Assembly: GCF_007109405.1 (NCBI RefSeq)
Contig: NZ_VJOY01000010.1
Span: 153,962-217,961, forward strand
DNA from: Pseudomonas mangiferae
Lineage (GTDB): Bacteria > Pseudomonadota > Gammaproteobacteria > Pseudomonadales > Pseudomonadaceae
DNA: 64,000 bases
Reading direction: 5' to 3'
Shown here piece by piece: positions 33,548 through 45,039 of this stretch. The position numbers were made by a program, and so were the translations under genes. Each line of letters opens with the position of its first letter. Position 1 is the first letter of the stretch. A model generated the notes under the pieces. The model was given only the letters and a program-made list of their open reading frames with translations, was not told the DNA's origin and did not search any database.

Positions 33548-35020
33548 ATGCCCCGCTTCGACGACCAGCTACTTTATATCGGCGGCCGCTACGTGCCAGC
33601 CGCCAGCGGCGAAACCTTCGAGACCATCAACCCGGCCAACGGCGAAGTCCTGGCGCGGGTCCACCGCGCCGGCCGCGAAGACGTCGAGCGCGCCGTCGCC
33701 AGCGCCGCCGAGGGCCAGAAAACCTGGGCAGCGCTCACCGCCATGCAGCGCTCGCGCATCCTGCGCCGCGCCGTGGAAATCCTGCGCGCGCGCAACGACG
33801 AGCTGGCCGCGCTGGAAACCCTGGACACCGGCAAGCCCCTGAGCGAAACCCGCGCCGTGGACATCGTCACCGGCGCCGACGTGCTGGAATACTACGCCGG
33901 GCTGGTGCCGGCCATCGAAGGCGAGCAGATCCCGCTGCGCGAGACCAGCTTCGTCTACACCCGCCGTGAGCCCCTGGGGGTGGTCGCCGGCATCGGCGCG
34001 TGGAACTACCCGATCCAGATCGCCCTGTGGAAATCCGCGCCGGCCCTGGCGGCCGGCAACGCCATGATCTTCAAGCCCAGCGAAGTCACCCCCCTGAGTG
34101 CCTTGAAGCTGGCCGAGATCTACACCGAGGCCGGCGTCCCGGACGGCGTATTCAACGTGCTCACCGGCAGCGGCCGCGACGTGGGCCAGGCCCTTACCGA
34201 GCACCCGGGGATCGAGAAGATTTCCTTCACCGGCGGCACCGCCACCGGCAAGAAGGTCATGGCCAGCGCCTCCAGCTCCTCCCTCAAGGAAGTCACCATG
34301 GAACTGGGCGGCAAGTCGCCGCTGATCGTCTTCGAGGACGCCGACCTGGACCGCGCCGCGGACATCGCGGTGATGGCCAACTTCTTCAGCTCCGGCCAGG
34401 TCTGCACCAACGGCACCCGGGTGTTCATCCCCCGTGCGCTGCAGGCGGCGTTCGAAGCCAAGGTGGTGGAGCGGGTGAAACGCATCCGCCTGGGCGACCC
34501 CCAGGCCGAGGCCACCAACTTCGGCCCCCTGGTGAGCTTCGCCCATCTGGAAAACGTGCTGGGCTACATCGCGTCCGGCCGCGAGGAAGGCGCGCGCCTG
34601 CTGATCGGCGGCGAGCGGGTCACCGAGGGCGCGTACGGCCAGGGCGCCTACGTCGCCCCCACGGTGTTCAGCGACTGCCGCGACGACATGCGCATCGTCC
34701 GTGAGGAGATCTTCGGCCCGGTGATGAGCCTGCTCGCCTATGACAGCGAGGAGGAAGCCGTGCGCCGCGCCAACGCCACCGACTACGGCCTCGCCGCCGG
34801 CGTGGTGACCCGCGACCTGGCCCGCGCGCACCGGGTCATCCACCGCCTGGAAGCCGGCATCTGCTGGATCAACACCTGGGGCGAGTCCCCCGCCGAGATG
34901 CCGGTGGGCGGCTACAAGCAGTCCGGGGTCGGCCGCGAGAACGGCCTGACCACCCTGGCCCACTACACCCGGGTCAAGTCGGTGCAGGTGGAACTGGGCG
35001 ACTACGCCTCGGTGTTCTGA
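33548..35020 (+). CDS. betB: Betaine aldehyde dehydrogenase BetB
   Basis: A 490-residue aldehyde dehydrogenase that oxidises betaine aldehyde to glycine betaine with NAD(P)+. The general base Glu252 (MELGGK) and catalytic Cys286 ([11 protein letters not shown]) fall at the residue numbers known for the P. aeruginosa enzyme. The cofactor-binding stretches ([19 protein letters not shown] and [11 protein letters not shown]) are intact. ATG 33548 follows a strong GGAGG site. betA lies 99 bases downstream. Confidence 0.96.
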   Translation: MPRFDDQLLYIGGRYVPAASGETFETINPANGEVLARVHRAGREDVERAVASAAEGQKTWAALTAMQRSRILRRAVEILRARNDELAALETLDTGKPLSETRAVDIVTGADVLEYYAGLVPAIEGEQIPLRETSFVYTRREPLGVVAGIGAWNYPIQIALWKSAPALAAGNAMIFKPSEVTPLSALKLAEIYTEAGVPDGVFNVLTGSGRDVGQALTEHPGIEKISFTGGTATGKKVMASASSSSLKEVTMELGGKSPLIVFEDADLDRAADIAVMANFFSSGQVCTNGTRVFIPRALQAAFEAKVVERVKRIRLGDPQAEATNFGPLVSFAHLENVLGYIASGREEGARLLIGGERVTEGAYGQGAYVAPTVFSDCRDDMRIVREEIFGPVMSLLAYDSEEEAVRRANATDYGLAAGVVTRDLARAHRVIHRLEAGICWINTWGESPAEMPVGGYKQSGVGRENGLTTLAHYTRVKSVQVELGDYASVF

Positions 35021-35119
35021 CGGCCGCGCCGTCCCGCCCCCGTTCCCCTCCTGCCGCCCACGGCCGCGCGACGGTGACCCGCCGTCGCCGCCGCGCCGTT
35101 GCCTTTCGAAGGATGCCCC

Positions 35120-36811
35120 ATGGAATACGACTACATCATCATCGGTGCCGGCTCCGCCGGTAACGTGCTGGCCACCCGCCTGACCGAGGACAGCGACGTC
35201 AGCGTGCTGCTGCTGGAGGCCGGCGGCCCCGACTACCGCCTGGACTTCCGCACCCAGATGCCCGCCGCCCTCGCCTACCCGCTGCAGGGCCGCCGCTACA
35301 ACTGGGCCTACGAGACCGACCCGGAGCCGCACATGGACAACCGGCGCATGGAATGCGGCCGCGGCAAGGGCCTGGGCGGCTCGTCGCTGATCAACGGCAT
35401 GTGCTACATCCGCGGCAACGCCCTGGACTTCGACCACTGGGCCAAGCGCCCCGGCCTCGAGGACTGGAGCTACCTGGATTGCCTGCCGTACTTCCGCAAG
35501 GCGGAAACCCGCGACATCGGCGCCAACGACTTCCATGGCGGCGACGGCCCGGTCAGCGTGACCACCCCGCGCCCCGGCAACAACCCGCTGTTCCACGCCA
35601 TGGTGGAAGCCGGCGTGCAGGCCGGCTATCCGCGCACCGACGACCTCAACGGCTACCAGCAGGAAGGCTTCGGCCCCATGGACCGCACGGTAACCGTCAA
35701 TGGCCGCCGCGCCAGCACCGCCCGCGGCTACCTGGACCAGGCCCGCGGGCGCAGCAATCTGACCATCGTCACCCACGCCCTCACCGAACGCATCCTGTTC
35801 GCCGGCAAGCGCGCCGTGGGCGTGGCCTACCTGCACGGCAACGAAGTCAGCGCCCAGACCGTCCGCGCCCGCCGCGAAGTGCTGCTGTGCGCCGGGGCCA
35901 TCGCCTCGCCGCAGATCCTCCAGCGCTCCGGGGTCGGCCCGGCGGCGCTGCTGCGGGAGCAGGACGTGCCGCTGGTGCACGATCTGCCGGGGGTCGGCGC
36001 GAACCTGCAGGACCACCTGGAGATGTACCTGCAATACGCCTGCAAGCAGCCCGTCTCCCTGTACCCCGCGCTGCAGTGGTGGAACCAGCCGGCCATCGGC
36101 GCCGAATGGCTGTTCGCCGGCACCGGCCTGGGCGCCAGCAACCACTTCGAGGCGGGCGGCTTCATCCGCACCCGCCCGGACTTCGCCTGGCCGAACATCC
36201 AGTTCCACTTCCTGCCGGTGGCGATCAACTACAACGGCAGCAACGCGGTGAAGGAACACGGCTTCCAGGCCCACGTGGGCTCCATGCGCTCCCCGAGCCG
36301 CGGCCGCGTGCACCTGAAATCCAGGGACCCGCGCCAGCACCCGAGCATCCTCTTCAACTACATGTCCCACGAGCAGGACTGGCAGGAATTCCGCGACGCC
36401 ATCCGCCTCACCCGGGAGATCATGGCGCAGCCAGCCCTCGACCCGTACCGCGGGCGCGAGCTGAGCCCGGGCGCCGGGTTGCAGAGCGACGCCGAGCTGG
36501 ACGCCTTCGTCCGCCAGCACGCGGAGACCGCGTTCCACCCGTCCTGCTCCTGCCAGATGGGCGAGCACGACCAGGCGGTGGTGGATGGCCAGGGCCGGGT
36601 CCACGGCCTGCAGAGCCTGCGGGTGATCGATGCCTCGATCATGCCGGAGATCATCACCGGCAACCTCAACGCCACCACCATCATGCTGGCCGAGAAGCTC
36701 GCCGACCGTATCCGCGGCCGCGCCCCGCTGCCGCGCAGCACGACGGCCTACCACGTGGCCGGCGACGCCCCGGTGCGTGGCCCGGCACTGCGCCCCTCGG
36801 CGCACCCCTGA
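35120..36811 (+). CDS. betA: Choline dehydrogenase BetA
   Basis: A 563-residue GMC-family flavoenzyme that oxidises choline to betaine aldehyde at the membrane. The FAD motif [21 protein letters not shown] begins at residue 3. Further GMC signatures are [20 protein letters not shown] and [17 protein letters not shown]-terminal catalytic histidine ([10 protein letters not shown]) and asparagine (GNLNATTIM) regions are also present. ATG 35120 with upstream AAGGA is preferred to the TTG at 35099. It pairs with betB in one transcript. Confidence 0.96.
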   Translation: MEYDYIIIGAGSAGNVLATRLTEDSDVSVLLLEAGGPDYRLDFRTQMPAALAYPLQGRRYNWAYETDPEPHMDNRRMECGRGKGLGGSSLINGMCYIRGNALDFDHWAKRPGLEDWSYLDCLPYFRKAETRDIGANDFHGGDGPVSVTTPRPGNNPLFHAMVEAGVQAGYPRTDDLNGYQQEGFGPMDRTVTVNGRRASTARGYLDQARGRSNLTIVTHALTERILFAGKRAVGVAYLHGNEVSAQTVRARREVLLCAGAIASPQILQRSGVGPAALLREQDVPLVHDLPGVGANLQDHLEMYLQYACKQPVSLYPALQWWNQPAIGAEWLFAGTGLGASNHFEAGGFIRTRPDFAWPNIQFHFLPVAINYNGSNAVKEHGFQAHVGSMRSPSRGRVHLKSRDPRQHPSILFNYMSHEQDWQEFRDAIRLTREIMAQPALDPYRGRELSPGAGLQSDAELDAFVRQHAETAFHPSCSCQMGEHDQAVVDGQGRVHGLQSLRVIDASIMPEIITGNLNATTIMLAEKLADRIRGRAPLPRSTTAYHVAGDAPVRGPALRPSAHP

Positions 36812-36857
36812 CCGCCCGCCCGGCCACGGGTCCGTCCCGTGGCAGGCCCGCGCCGCG

Positions 36858-36908
36858 CCGACAAACGCGGCGCGCGGTGCTACCCTGACGCCTGACCGCC
36901 CGGTCAGG
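36858..36908 (+). promoter_or_regulatory. Promoter with palindromic operator over the start site, upstream of the RraA-like gene
   Basis: CCGACA (36858-36863), a 17-base spacer and TACCCT (36881-36886, with an extended TGC) form a candidate promoter. TGACCGCCCGGTCA (36893-36906) is a perfect six-base inverted repeat around CC and would cover the transcription start. This shape is typical of TetR-family operators. The flanking bases lengthen the stem to seven pairs (36891-36908), so an RNA hairpin after betA is the alternative reading. Confidence 0.45.
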
Positions 36909-36968
36909 GTCCCGGTCCCCCGTCCTCCCATCACGCACGCGGCGTCCGCCGTTTCTGCGAGGCTTTGC

Positions 36969-37664
36969 ATGTTCGCGATCACATCGTCCGGCAAGTGGCC
37001 GGCAGGCTACCTGATCAATTCCAACGTCGAGCAACTCGACCCCCACTGGCTGGAAGCCTTCAGCCGCATCCCCGCGGCCGCCGTGAGCGACTGCCTGGGC
37101 CGTAACGTCGGCGGCCTGGGCCTCAAGCCCTACCACGGCAACGGCACCATGCTCGGCAGCGCCCTCACCGTGCGGGTGCGCCCCGGCGACAACCTGATGA
37201 TCCTCAAGGCCATGCAGATGGCGCGGCCCGGCGACGTGCTGGTGATCGACGGCAGCGGCGACCTGACCCGCGCGGTGTTCGGCGGGATCATGCGCGCCAT
37301 GGCCCTCAAGGCCGGCATCGTCGGCGTGGTGATCAACGGTGCGCTGCGGGACTTCGAGGAATGGCAGACCGGCGAGCTGCCGGCCTATGCCCTGGGCTGC
37401 GTGCACCGCGGCCCAAGCACCGACGGCCCCGGCGAGATCAACGTACCGGTGTCCTGCGCCGGCATGCTGGTGGCCCCGGGCGACCTGGTGGTGGGCGACG
37501 CCGACGGCGTGGTGGCCGCGCCGCGCTCGGAACTGCCGGAACTGCTGATGCGCTGCCGCGAGCTGCTGCAGCGGGAGGCCGACACCTTGGCGGCGATCCG
37601 CGCCGGCACCCTCGACCCGGCGCGCTTCGACGCCATCCTGCGCGCCAAGGGCTGCCCGATCTGA
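36969..37664 (+). CDS. RraA-like aldolase family protein
   Basis: A 231-residue protein of the RraA/HMG-CHA aldolase fold. The metal and substrate residues Arg127 and Asp128 lie in NGALRDFEEW, and the glycine-rich phosphate-type loop in GDNLMILKAMQMARPGDVLVIDG. Members cleave 4-hydroxy-4-methyl-2-oxoglutarate or 4-carboxy-4-hydroxy-2-oxoadipate, or decarboxylate oxaloacetate. Others inhibit RNase E, but this one keeps the aldolase residues. No ring-cleavage genes are nearby, so the pathway is unclear. ATG 36969 fits the family start; the frame extends upstream into betA. Confidence 0.75.
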   Translation: MFAITSSGKWPAGYLINSNVEQLDPHWLEAFSRIPAAAVSDCLGRNVGGLGLKPYHGNGTMLGSALTVRVRPGDNLMILKAMQMARPGDVLVIDGSGDLTRAVFGGIMRAMALKAGIVGVVINGALRDFEEWQTGELPAYALGCVHRGPSTDGPGEINVPVSCAGMLVAPGDLVVGDADGVVAAPRSELPELLMRCRELLQREADTLAAIRAGTLDPARFDAILRAKGCPI

Positions 37665-37787
37665 CCGGCCGCGGCCAGGGCGCGGCCCGGCGTCCACGCC
37701 CGCCACCCCGACGCCGCGGGCAATCCGGGGCAACCCACGGGCACGACGCGGGTCTGTAGTCACACATCGTCCTATCGGAGCGCCCCC

Positions 37788-39221
37788 ATGCCCAGTGTCC
37801 TGCTCGATGCCCGCACCGCCCGCCTGCTGCCCTGGATCGTGGCGATCGCGTTCTTCATGCAGACCCTGGACGGCACCATCCTCAACACCGCGCTGCCGAG
37901 CATGGCCCGGGACCTGGCCGAGGACCCGCTGCGCATGCAGAGCGTGGTGATCGCCTACATGCTCACCGTGGCCCTGCTCATACCCGCCTCCGGCTGGATC
38001 GCCGACCGCTTCGGCACCCGCAAGATCTTCTTCGGGGCGATCCTGCTGTTCAGCCTGGGGTCGCTGCTCTGCGCCCTGTCCCAGAGCCTGGGCATGCTGG
38101 TGGCGGCGCGGGTGATCCAGGGCCTGGGCGGCGCCCTGATGATGCCGGTGGGCCGGCTGGTGGTGCTGCGCGCCTACCCGCGCACGGAACTGGTGCGGAT
38201 CATGAGCTTCATCACTCTGCCCGGCCTGGTGGGCCCGCTGATCGGCCCGACCCTGGGCGGCTGGCTGGTGGAGTTCGCCAGCTGGCACTGGATCTTCCTG
38301 ATCAACCTGCCGGTGGGCCTGCTGGGCGGCTACGCGGTGTGGAAGCTGCTGCCGGACATGCGCGGGGCCCTGCGCACCCGCTTCGACGGCATCGGCTTCC
38401 TGCTATTCGGCGCGGCCATGGTGCTCATCAGCATCGCCCTGGAAGGGCTTGGCGAACTGCGCATGCCCCACGTGCGGGTGATGCTGCTGCTCATGGGCGG
38501 CCTGGCCTGCCTGGCGGCCTACTGGCTGCGGGCGGCGCGGATCGAGGCGCCGCTGTTCGCCCCGTCGCTGTTCCTTACCCGCACCTTCGCCGTGGGCATC
38601 CTCGGCAACCTGTTCGCCCGCCTGGGCAGCGGCGCGCTGCCGTTCCTCACCCCGCTGCTGCTGCAGGTGGCCATGGGCTACTCGCCGGCCGAGGCCGGCA
38701 TGAGCATGATCCCCCTCGCCCTGGCGGCCATGGCCATGAAGCCCCTGGCGCGGCCGCTGATCGAGCGCCTCGGCTACCGCAACGTGCTGACCGGCAACAC
38801 CCTGCTGCTGGGCATCCTCATCGCCAGCCTGGCGCTGGCCTCCAACGAGCTGCCCCGTGCCGTGCTGCTGGTGCAGCTGGGACTGATCGGTGCGGTGAAC
38901 TCCCTGCAGTTCACCGCCATGAACACCGTGACCCTGATCGACCTGCGGGACGCCGACGCCAGCAGCGGCAACGGCCTGCTCTCGGTGGTGGTGCAACTGG
39001 CCATGAGCCTCGGCGTGGCCACCGCCGCGGCGCTGCTGGGGGGCTTTACCTCCACCACCGGCGCCGACGGGGTGGACGACCTGCACCAGGCGTTCAGCCT
39101 CACCTTTCTCTGCATCGGCGTGCTGTCCATGCTGGCGGCGACGATCTTCCTGCAGCTGTCCCGGGAGGACGGGCGCAGTGCCCGTCGCACCGAGCCGGTG
39201 GAAGGCGAAGTGGAAGGCTAG
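37788..39221 (+). CDS. DHA2-type MFS transporter, MdtD-like
   Basis: A 477-residue major facilitator exporter with about 14 predicted helices. It carries the drug:proton antiporter marks LDGTILNTALPSMA in helix 1, GWIADRFGTRKIFFGAI (motif A) and GLVGPLIGPTLGGWL (motif C). The best comparison is MdtD-type multidrug permeases. No membrane-fusion partner is present. The ATG has a GGAG site. The gap before the gene is 123 bases. Substrate unknown. Confidence 0.8.
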   Translation: MPSVLLDARTARLLPWIVAIAFFMQTLDGTILNTALPSMARDLAEDPLRMQSVVIAYMLTVALLIPASGWIADRFGTRKIFFGAILLFSLGSLLCALSQSLGMLVAARVIQGLGGALMMPVGRLVVLRAYPRTELVRIMSFITLPGLVGPLIGPTLGGWLVEFASWHWIFLINLPVGLLGGYAVWKLLPDMRGALRTRFDGIGFLLFGAAMVLISIALEGLGELRMPHVRVMLLLMGGLACLAAYWLRAARIEAPLFAPSLFLTRTFAVGILGNLFARLGSGALPFLTPLLLQVAMGYSPAEAGMSMIPLALAAMAMKPLARPLIERLGYRNVLTGNTLLLGILIASLALASNELPRAVLLVQLGLIGAVNSLQFTAMNTVTLIDLRDADASSGNGLLSVVVQLAMSLGVATAAALLGGFTSTTGADGVDDLHQAFSLTFLCIGVLSMLAATIFLQLSREDGRSARRTEPVEGEVEG

Positions 39222-39344
39222 GCTCAAAGGGGCGTGATCGCCGCCGGGTCGTCGCTATCCGCCTGGCGACGACCGTCCGCGCCAGGCGCCCGCGCGCCGG
39301 CTGCTACACTGCGCACCCTTTTTGTCGTGCCGAAGGCCTACTCC

Positions 39345-40721
<1,377 letters not shown>

Positions 40722-40813
40722 ACGGGCGGAAAGCCCGGGCGATCGGCCACCGCGGGGGATGATCGGTCGCGGGGCCTGTGCGATGATCGGCAACGGAACC
40801 CAGGGAGACCGCT

Positions 40814-42049
40814 GTGCGCAATATTCTGGTCGTCGAAGACAGTCCGCTGGTGCTGAAGATCCTCGAGCACCTGTTCCGCCAGGAGCCGGGGTTGCAACCG
40901 GTGTTCTGCGCCTCCCTGGGCGAGGCGGAGGTGCTCCTGGACACCTCCGCCGACCTGCTGTTCGCCGCCATCGTCGACCTCAACCTGCCGGACGGGCCCA
41001 ACGGAGAGATCGTCGACCTGGTGCTGCGCCACAAGCTGCCGTGCATCGTGCTCTCCGGCTCCTACAACGAGCAGCGGCGTGACGAGCTGCTGCTCAAGGG
41101 GGTGGTGGACTACGTACTCAAGGAGAGTCAGCACTCCTACGAATTCGCCTTCCGCCTGATCCACCGCCTGGAAAGCAACTGCAACGTGAAGATCCTCGTG
41201 GCCGAGGATTCCGACGCCACCCGGCACTTCATCCACCGGGTGCTGACGCCCCACCTCTATCAGGTGATCGAGGCCTCGGATGGCCGGGAGGCCCTGCGCA
41301 TCCTCCAGGAACAGCCGGACATCGACCTGTTTCTGGTGGACCACAGCATGCCGGGCCTCAGCGGCTTCGAGCTGGTGAAGCTGCTGCGGCAGAAGTACAA
41401 GCGCAACGAACTGATCATTCTCGGCCTGTCCGCGGACAACAAGGGCTCCCTGAGCGCCATGTTCATCAAGCACGGTGCCGACGACTTCCTGCGCAAGCCG
41501 TTCTGCCCGGAGGAGCTGAACTGCCGGGTGATGTCCAGCCTGGAGCGCCGCGATCTGATGCGCGCCCTGAAGCAGTCGGCGCAGTTCGACTCGCTGACCA
41601 ACCTGTACAACCGACGCGCCTTCTACGAGCAGGGCCTGCAGCTGTTCCAGCAAGCCCAGCGCGGTGGCCAGCCCCTCAGCGTAGCAATGCTCGACCTGGA
41701 CCTGTTCAAGTCCATCAACGACGAGTTCGGCCATGCCAGTGGCGACGCGGCCCTGGTAGGCTTTTCCCGGGCGCTGCGGGCGACTTTCCCGGACGCCCTG
41801 GTGGGCCGCCTGGGGGGCGAGGAATTCGCTCTGGTAAGCAAGCAGGATGCGACCATCCTGCACACCACCCTCGACCAGTTGCGGCAGACCTGCGCCAAGC
41901 TCAAGTACGCCGTCGGCGCTCCGCCGCTGTCGTTCAGCGCCGGCGTCTACCACGGCGCCCCGGAGGACCTGGAGAGCCTGTTGCACCAGGCCGACACACG
42001 CCTGTACAAGGCCAAGCGCAGCGGCCGCGGCCGCACCGTTTCCGACTGA
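40814..42049 (+). CDS. PleD-type REC-REC-GGDEF diguanylate cyclase
   Basis: A 411-residue response regulator with two receiver domains (phospho-acceptors Asp55 and Asp176) and a C-terminal GGDEF domain with an intact GGEEF active site at 334-338. It should make c-di-GMP from GTP when activated by phosphorylation, as in Caulobacter PleD. The RxxD inhibitory site expected about nine residues before GGEEF is missing (FPDA there), so feedback inhibition is unlikely. No histidine kinase is adjacent. GTG 40814 has a GGGAG site. The output may reach the c-di-GMP-binding-type GspE encoded 14 kb away. Confidence 0.85.
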   Translation: MRNILVVEDSPLVLKILEHLFRQEPGLQPVFCASLGEAEVLLDTSADLLFAAIVDLNLPDGPNGEIVDLVLRHKLPCIVLSGSYNEQRRDELLLKGVVDYVLKESQHSYEFAFRLIHRLESNCNVKILVAEDSDATRHFIHRVLTPHLYQVIEASDGREALRILQEQPDIDLFLVDHSMPGLSGFELVKLLRQKYKRNELIILGLSADNKGSLSAMFIKHGADDFLRKPFCPEELNCRVMSSLERRDLMRALKQSAQFDSLTNLYNRRAFYEQGLQLFQQAQRGGQPLSVAMLDLDLFKSINDEFGHASGDAALVGFSRALRATFPDALVGRLGGEEFALVSKQDATILHTTLDQLRQTCAKLKYAVGAPPLSFSAGVYHGAPEDLESLLHQADTRLYKAKRSGRGRTVSD

Positions 42050-42131
42050 CCGGCCGCCGCTGACACCGGCGGCGCCCTGCCGCCACCCGGCCCGAGAATC
42101 CGCCCCACCACGCACCGCCCGGACCGACGCC

Positions 42132-44321
42132 ATGCCTTTTCGCCACGCCTTGCGCCGCCTGTGGGCCCTGAACACGTTCGGCTACAGCCTGCGGGTGTTC
42201 ATCGCCCTGGCCGGGGTGATGGGCCTGAGCGCCGGGCTGGAGCGCCCGGTCCTGGTGATCCCGCTGTTCCTCGGGATCATCGCCAGCGCCCTGGCGGAGA
42301 CCGACGACAACTGGCTCGGCCGGCTCAGCGCGCTGGCGGTGATCCTGCCCTGCTTCGCCGTCGCAGCGTTCGCCGTGGAGTTGCTGATTCCCTATCCCTG
42401 GCTGTTCGGGGTCGGCCTCGCCTGCGCCGCCTTCGCCCTGGTGATGCTGGGCGCGGTGGGCGAGCGCTATGCGGCCATGGCCTCGGCCACGCTGATCCTT
42501 TCCATCTACACCATGATCGGCGTCGACCAGCGCGGCGGCGCCCCGGCCGACCTCTGGCACGAGCCGCTGATGCTGCTCGCCGGCGCCGCCTGGTACGGCG
42601 TGCTGTCGGTCCTGTGGAGCGCGCTGTTCGCCCACCAGCCGGTGCAGCAGAACCTGGCGCGCCTGTACCGCGAGCTGGGGCTGTACCTGAAGCTGAAGTC
42701 CCGGCTGCTGGAACCGTTGCGCCAGCTGGACGTGGAAGGCCGCCGGCTGGAACTGGCGCGGCAGAACGGCAAGGTGGTCTCGGCGCTGAACGTGGCCAAG
42801 GAGACCCTGCTCAACCGCATCGGCAACGGCCGCCCCGGGCCCAAGGTGAACCGCTACCTGAAGCTGTACTTCATGGCCCAGGACATCCACGAGCGCGCCA
42901 GCTCCTCCCACTCGCCCTACAACGCCCTGGCGGAAGCCTTCTTCCACAGCGACGTGCTGTACCGCTGCCAGCGCCTGCTGAAGCTGCAGGCCAACGCCTG
43001 CCGGGAGCTGGGCCAGGCGATCCAGCTGCGCCAGCCCTTCGACTATGGCGAGGCCAGCGCCCAGGCCATGCTGGACCTGCAGGCGTCCCTGGACTATCTG
43101 CAACGGCAGGACAACCCGGCGTGGCGCGGCCTGCTGCGGGCCCTGCGAGCGCTGTCCAACAACCTCACCACCCTGGAACGGCAACTGGCCGGCGCCGACA
43201 ACCCCGACGCCCTCGCCGAGGAGCAGGACAGCAGCCTGCTCAACCGTTCGCCCCGCTCCCTGGGCGAGGCCCTGGAGCGCATCCGCCTGCAGCTCACCCC
43301 CACCTCGCTGCTGTTCCGCCACGCCCTGCGCATGGCAGTGGCGCTGACCGCCGGCTACGGCGTCCTGCACGCGATCCACCCGGACCAGGGCTACTGGATC
43401 CTGCTGACCACGGTGTTCGTCTGCCAGCCCAACTACGGCGCCACCCGGACCAAGCTGGTGCAGCGGATCGTCGGCACCGGCATCGGCCTGGTGGCCGGCT
43501 GGGCGCTGTTCGACCTGTTCCCCAACCCGCAGCTGCAGTCGGTGTTCGCGGTGGTCGCCGGGGTGCTGTTCTTCGCCACCCGCAGCAGCCGCTACACCCT
43601 GGCCACCGCGGCGATCACCCTGATGGTGCTGTTCTGCTTCAACCAGGTCGGCGACGGCTATGGGCTGATCTGGCCGCGCTTGGTGGATACCCTGCTGGGC
43701 AGCCTGATCGCCGCCCTGGCGGTATTCCTGGTGCTGCCGGACTGGCAGGGCCGGCGGCTGAACGCGGTGGTGGCCAACACCCTCGGCTGCAGCGGCCAGT
43801 ATCTGCGGCAGATCATGCTGCAGTACGCCACCGGCAAGCGCGACGACCTGGCCTATCGCCTGGCCCGGCGCAATGCCCACAACGCCGATGCGGCACTGTC
43901 CACGGCGCTGTCCAACATGCTTCTGGAGCCCGGACACTTCCGCAAGGACGCCGAGACCGGCTTCCGCTTCCTGGTGCTGTCCCACACCCTGCTGGGCTAC
44001 CTATCCGCCCTCGGCGCCCACCGCGAGCGGCTGTCCCTCGACGGCGAGGATGGCCTGCTGCAACGGGCCGGCACGCAGGTGGTGGAGACCCTGGAGGCGC
44101 TGGCCGCCGCCCTGCTCCACGGGACGCCCGTGGCGGTGCAGAGCGACGAGGAAGAGGCCCTGGCACGACAGCTGGAGCAACTGCCGGACGACCTCGACGA
44201 CACCCGCCGCCTGGTGCAGACCGAGCTGGGCCTGATCTGTCGGCAGCTGGCGCCGCTGCGGGGCATGGTGGCGCACCTGCTGGCGACGCCGGTCAGTCGG
44301 GCGTCAGGCCATGGGCCTTGA
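42132..44321 (+). CDS. YccS-family inner-membrane protein
   Basis: A 729-residue protein with two blocks of six hydrophobic helices (about 15-150 and 395-530). They are separated and followed by soluble helical parts, the YccS/FUSC layout related to aromatic-acid efflux proteins. The second block begins with HALRMAVALTAGYGVLHAIHPDQGYWILLTTVFVCQPNYGATR, the conserved FUSC region. Function in bacteria is not settled. No partner membrane-fusion gene is beside it. Its last 29 bases overlap the convergent solute-binding protein gene. The start is ATG 42132; the open frame continues upstream into the cyclase gene. Confidence 0.8.
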   Translation: MPFRHALRRLWALNTFGYSLRVFIALAGVMGLSAGLERPVLVIPLFLGIIASALAETDDNWLGRLSALAVILPCFAVAAFAVELLIPYPWLFGVGLACAAFALVMLGAVGERYAAMASATLILSIYTMIGVDQRGGAPADLWHEPLMLLAGAAWYGVLSVLWSALFAHQPVQQNLARLYRELGLYLKLKSRLLEPLRQLDVEGRRLELARQNGKVVSALNVAKETLLNRIGNGRPGPKVNRYLKLYFMAQDIHERASSSHSPYNALAEAFFHSDVLYRCQRLLKLQANACRELGQAIQLRQPFDYGEASAQAMLDLQASLDYLQRQDNPAWRGLLRALRALSNNLTTLERQLAGADNPDALAEEQDSSLLNRSPRSLGEALERIRLQLTPTSLLFRHALRMAVALTAGYGVLHAIHPDQGYWILLTTVFVCQPNYGATRTKLVQRIVGTGIGLVAGWALFDLFPNPQLQSVFAVVAGVLFFATRSSRYTLATAAITLMVLFCFNQVGDGYGLIWPRLVDTLLGSLIAALAVFLVLPDWQGRRLNAVVANTLGCSGQYLRQIMLQYATGKRDDLAYRLARRNAHNADAALSTALSNMLLEPGHFRKDAETGFRFLVLSHTLLGYLSALGAHRERLSLDGEDGLLQRAGTQVVETLEALAAALLHGTPVAVQSDEEEALARQLEQLPDDLDDTRRLVQTELGLICRQLAPLRGMVAHLLATPVSRASGHGP

Positions 44322-45039
44322 AGATGGCGGCGTAGGAGCCGTCGGCGCGCATGTCCTGCAATGCCTGGTCGAAACGCTCGACGATTCGCCGCGCCTGGGG
44401 ATGGCTGTTGCGCACCAGGATGTGCAGACCGTTCTCGCTCAGGGGCTTGGGCAGGGGCTCCAGCTGGTCGCCGATGCCCCGCAGCTCGCGCCCCAGGTGG
44501 TAGCGCGCCACCTGCTCGTCCTCCAGGGCCAGCTCCAGGCGCCCGGCCGCCAGCATCCGCGCGCCCATGGCGAAATCCACCACCGGCACCTTGAGCAGGC
44601 TGTCGTCGCGATCGAAGTCCTCCCGGTAGGCATACCCCCGCACCACGGCGATGCTGTAGGTACGCAGGTCGGCCAGCTGGTCGAAGGCGATACCGCCGTT
44701 GCGACGCTGGTAGAACCGGATGCGGTTGGTCATGTAGGGCGCGGAAAACAGGCCGTAGCGAGCCCGTTCGCTGTCCTTCCAGGCGGCGATCACCACGTCG
44801 TAGTCGCCGGCCTGCAGGCCCCGTAGCACCCGGGCCCAGGGCACCTGGATGGCTTCCGTGGTGTAGCCGGCGCGCTGCAGCGCATGGCTGACCAGGTCGG
44901 TGGCGAGCCCCCCGTGGGGCAGGCTGGTATCGGTGAATGGCGGCCACAGGTCGTTCACCAGGCGCAGGGTCTCGGCCGTGCCGAGGTTCGCCCAACCGAA
45001 CGCCATGATCGACAGAAGGATCGTTCGTGCAAACCGCAT
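44293..45039 (-). CDS. Periplasmic solute-binding protein family 3
   Basis: A 248-residue exported protein of the amino-acid-type binding family (SBP_bac_3). It has a signal peptide MRFARTILLSIMAFGWANLGTA followed by ETLRLVNDLWPPFTD, the usual first strand. No permease or ATPase gene is next to it, so it may act as a sensor or orphan binding protein. ATG 45039 gives a cleaner signal peptide than GTG 45057 six codons upstream. The 3' end overlaps the convergent YccS-type gene. Confidence 0.75.
   Translation of the reverse strand: MRFARTILLSIMAFGWANLGTAETLRLVNDLWPPFTDTSLPHGGLATDLVSHALQRAGYTTEAIQVPWARVLRGLQAGDYDVVIAAWKDSERARYGLFSAPYMTNRIRFYQRRNGGIAFDQLADLRTYSIAVVRGYAYREDFDRDDSLLKVPVVDFAMGARMLAAGRLELALEDEQVARYHLGRELRGIGDQLEPLPKPLSENGLHILVRNSHPQARRIVERFDQALQDMRADGSYAAIFKAHGLTPD

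Noticed and set aside
33569..36994. 1141-codon open frame on the minus strand opposite betB-betA
   Set aside because: Created by high G+C at third codon positions; it crosses two known genes and has no domain.
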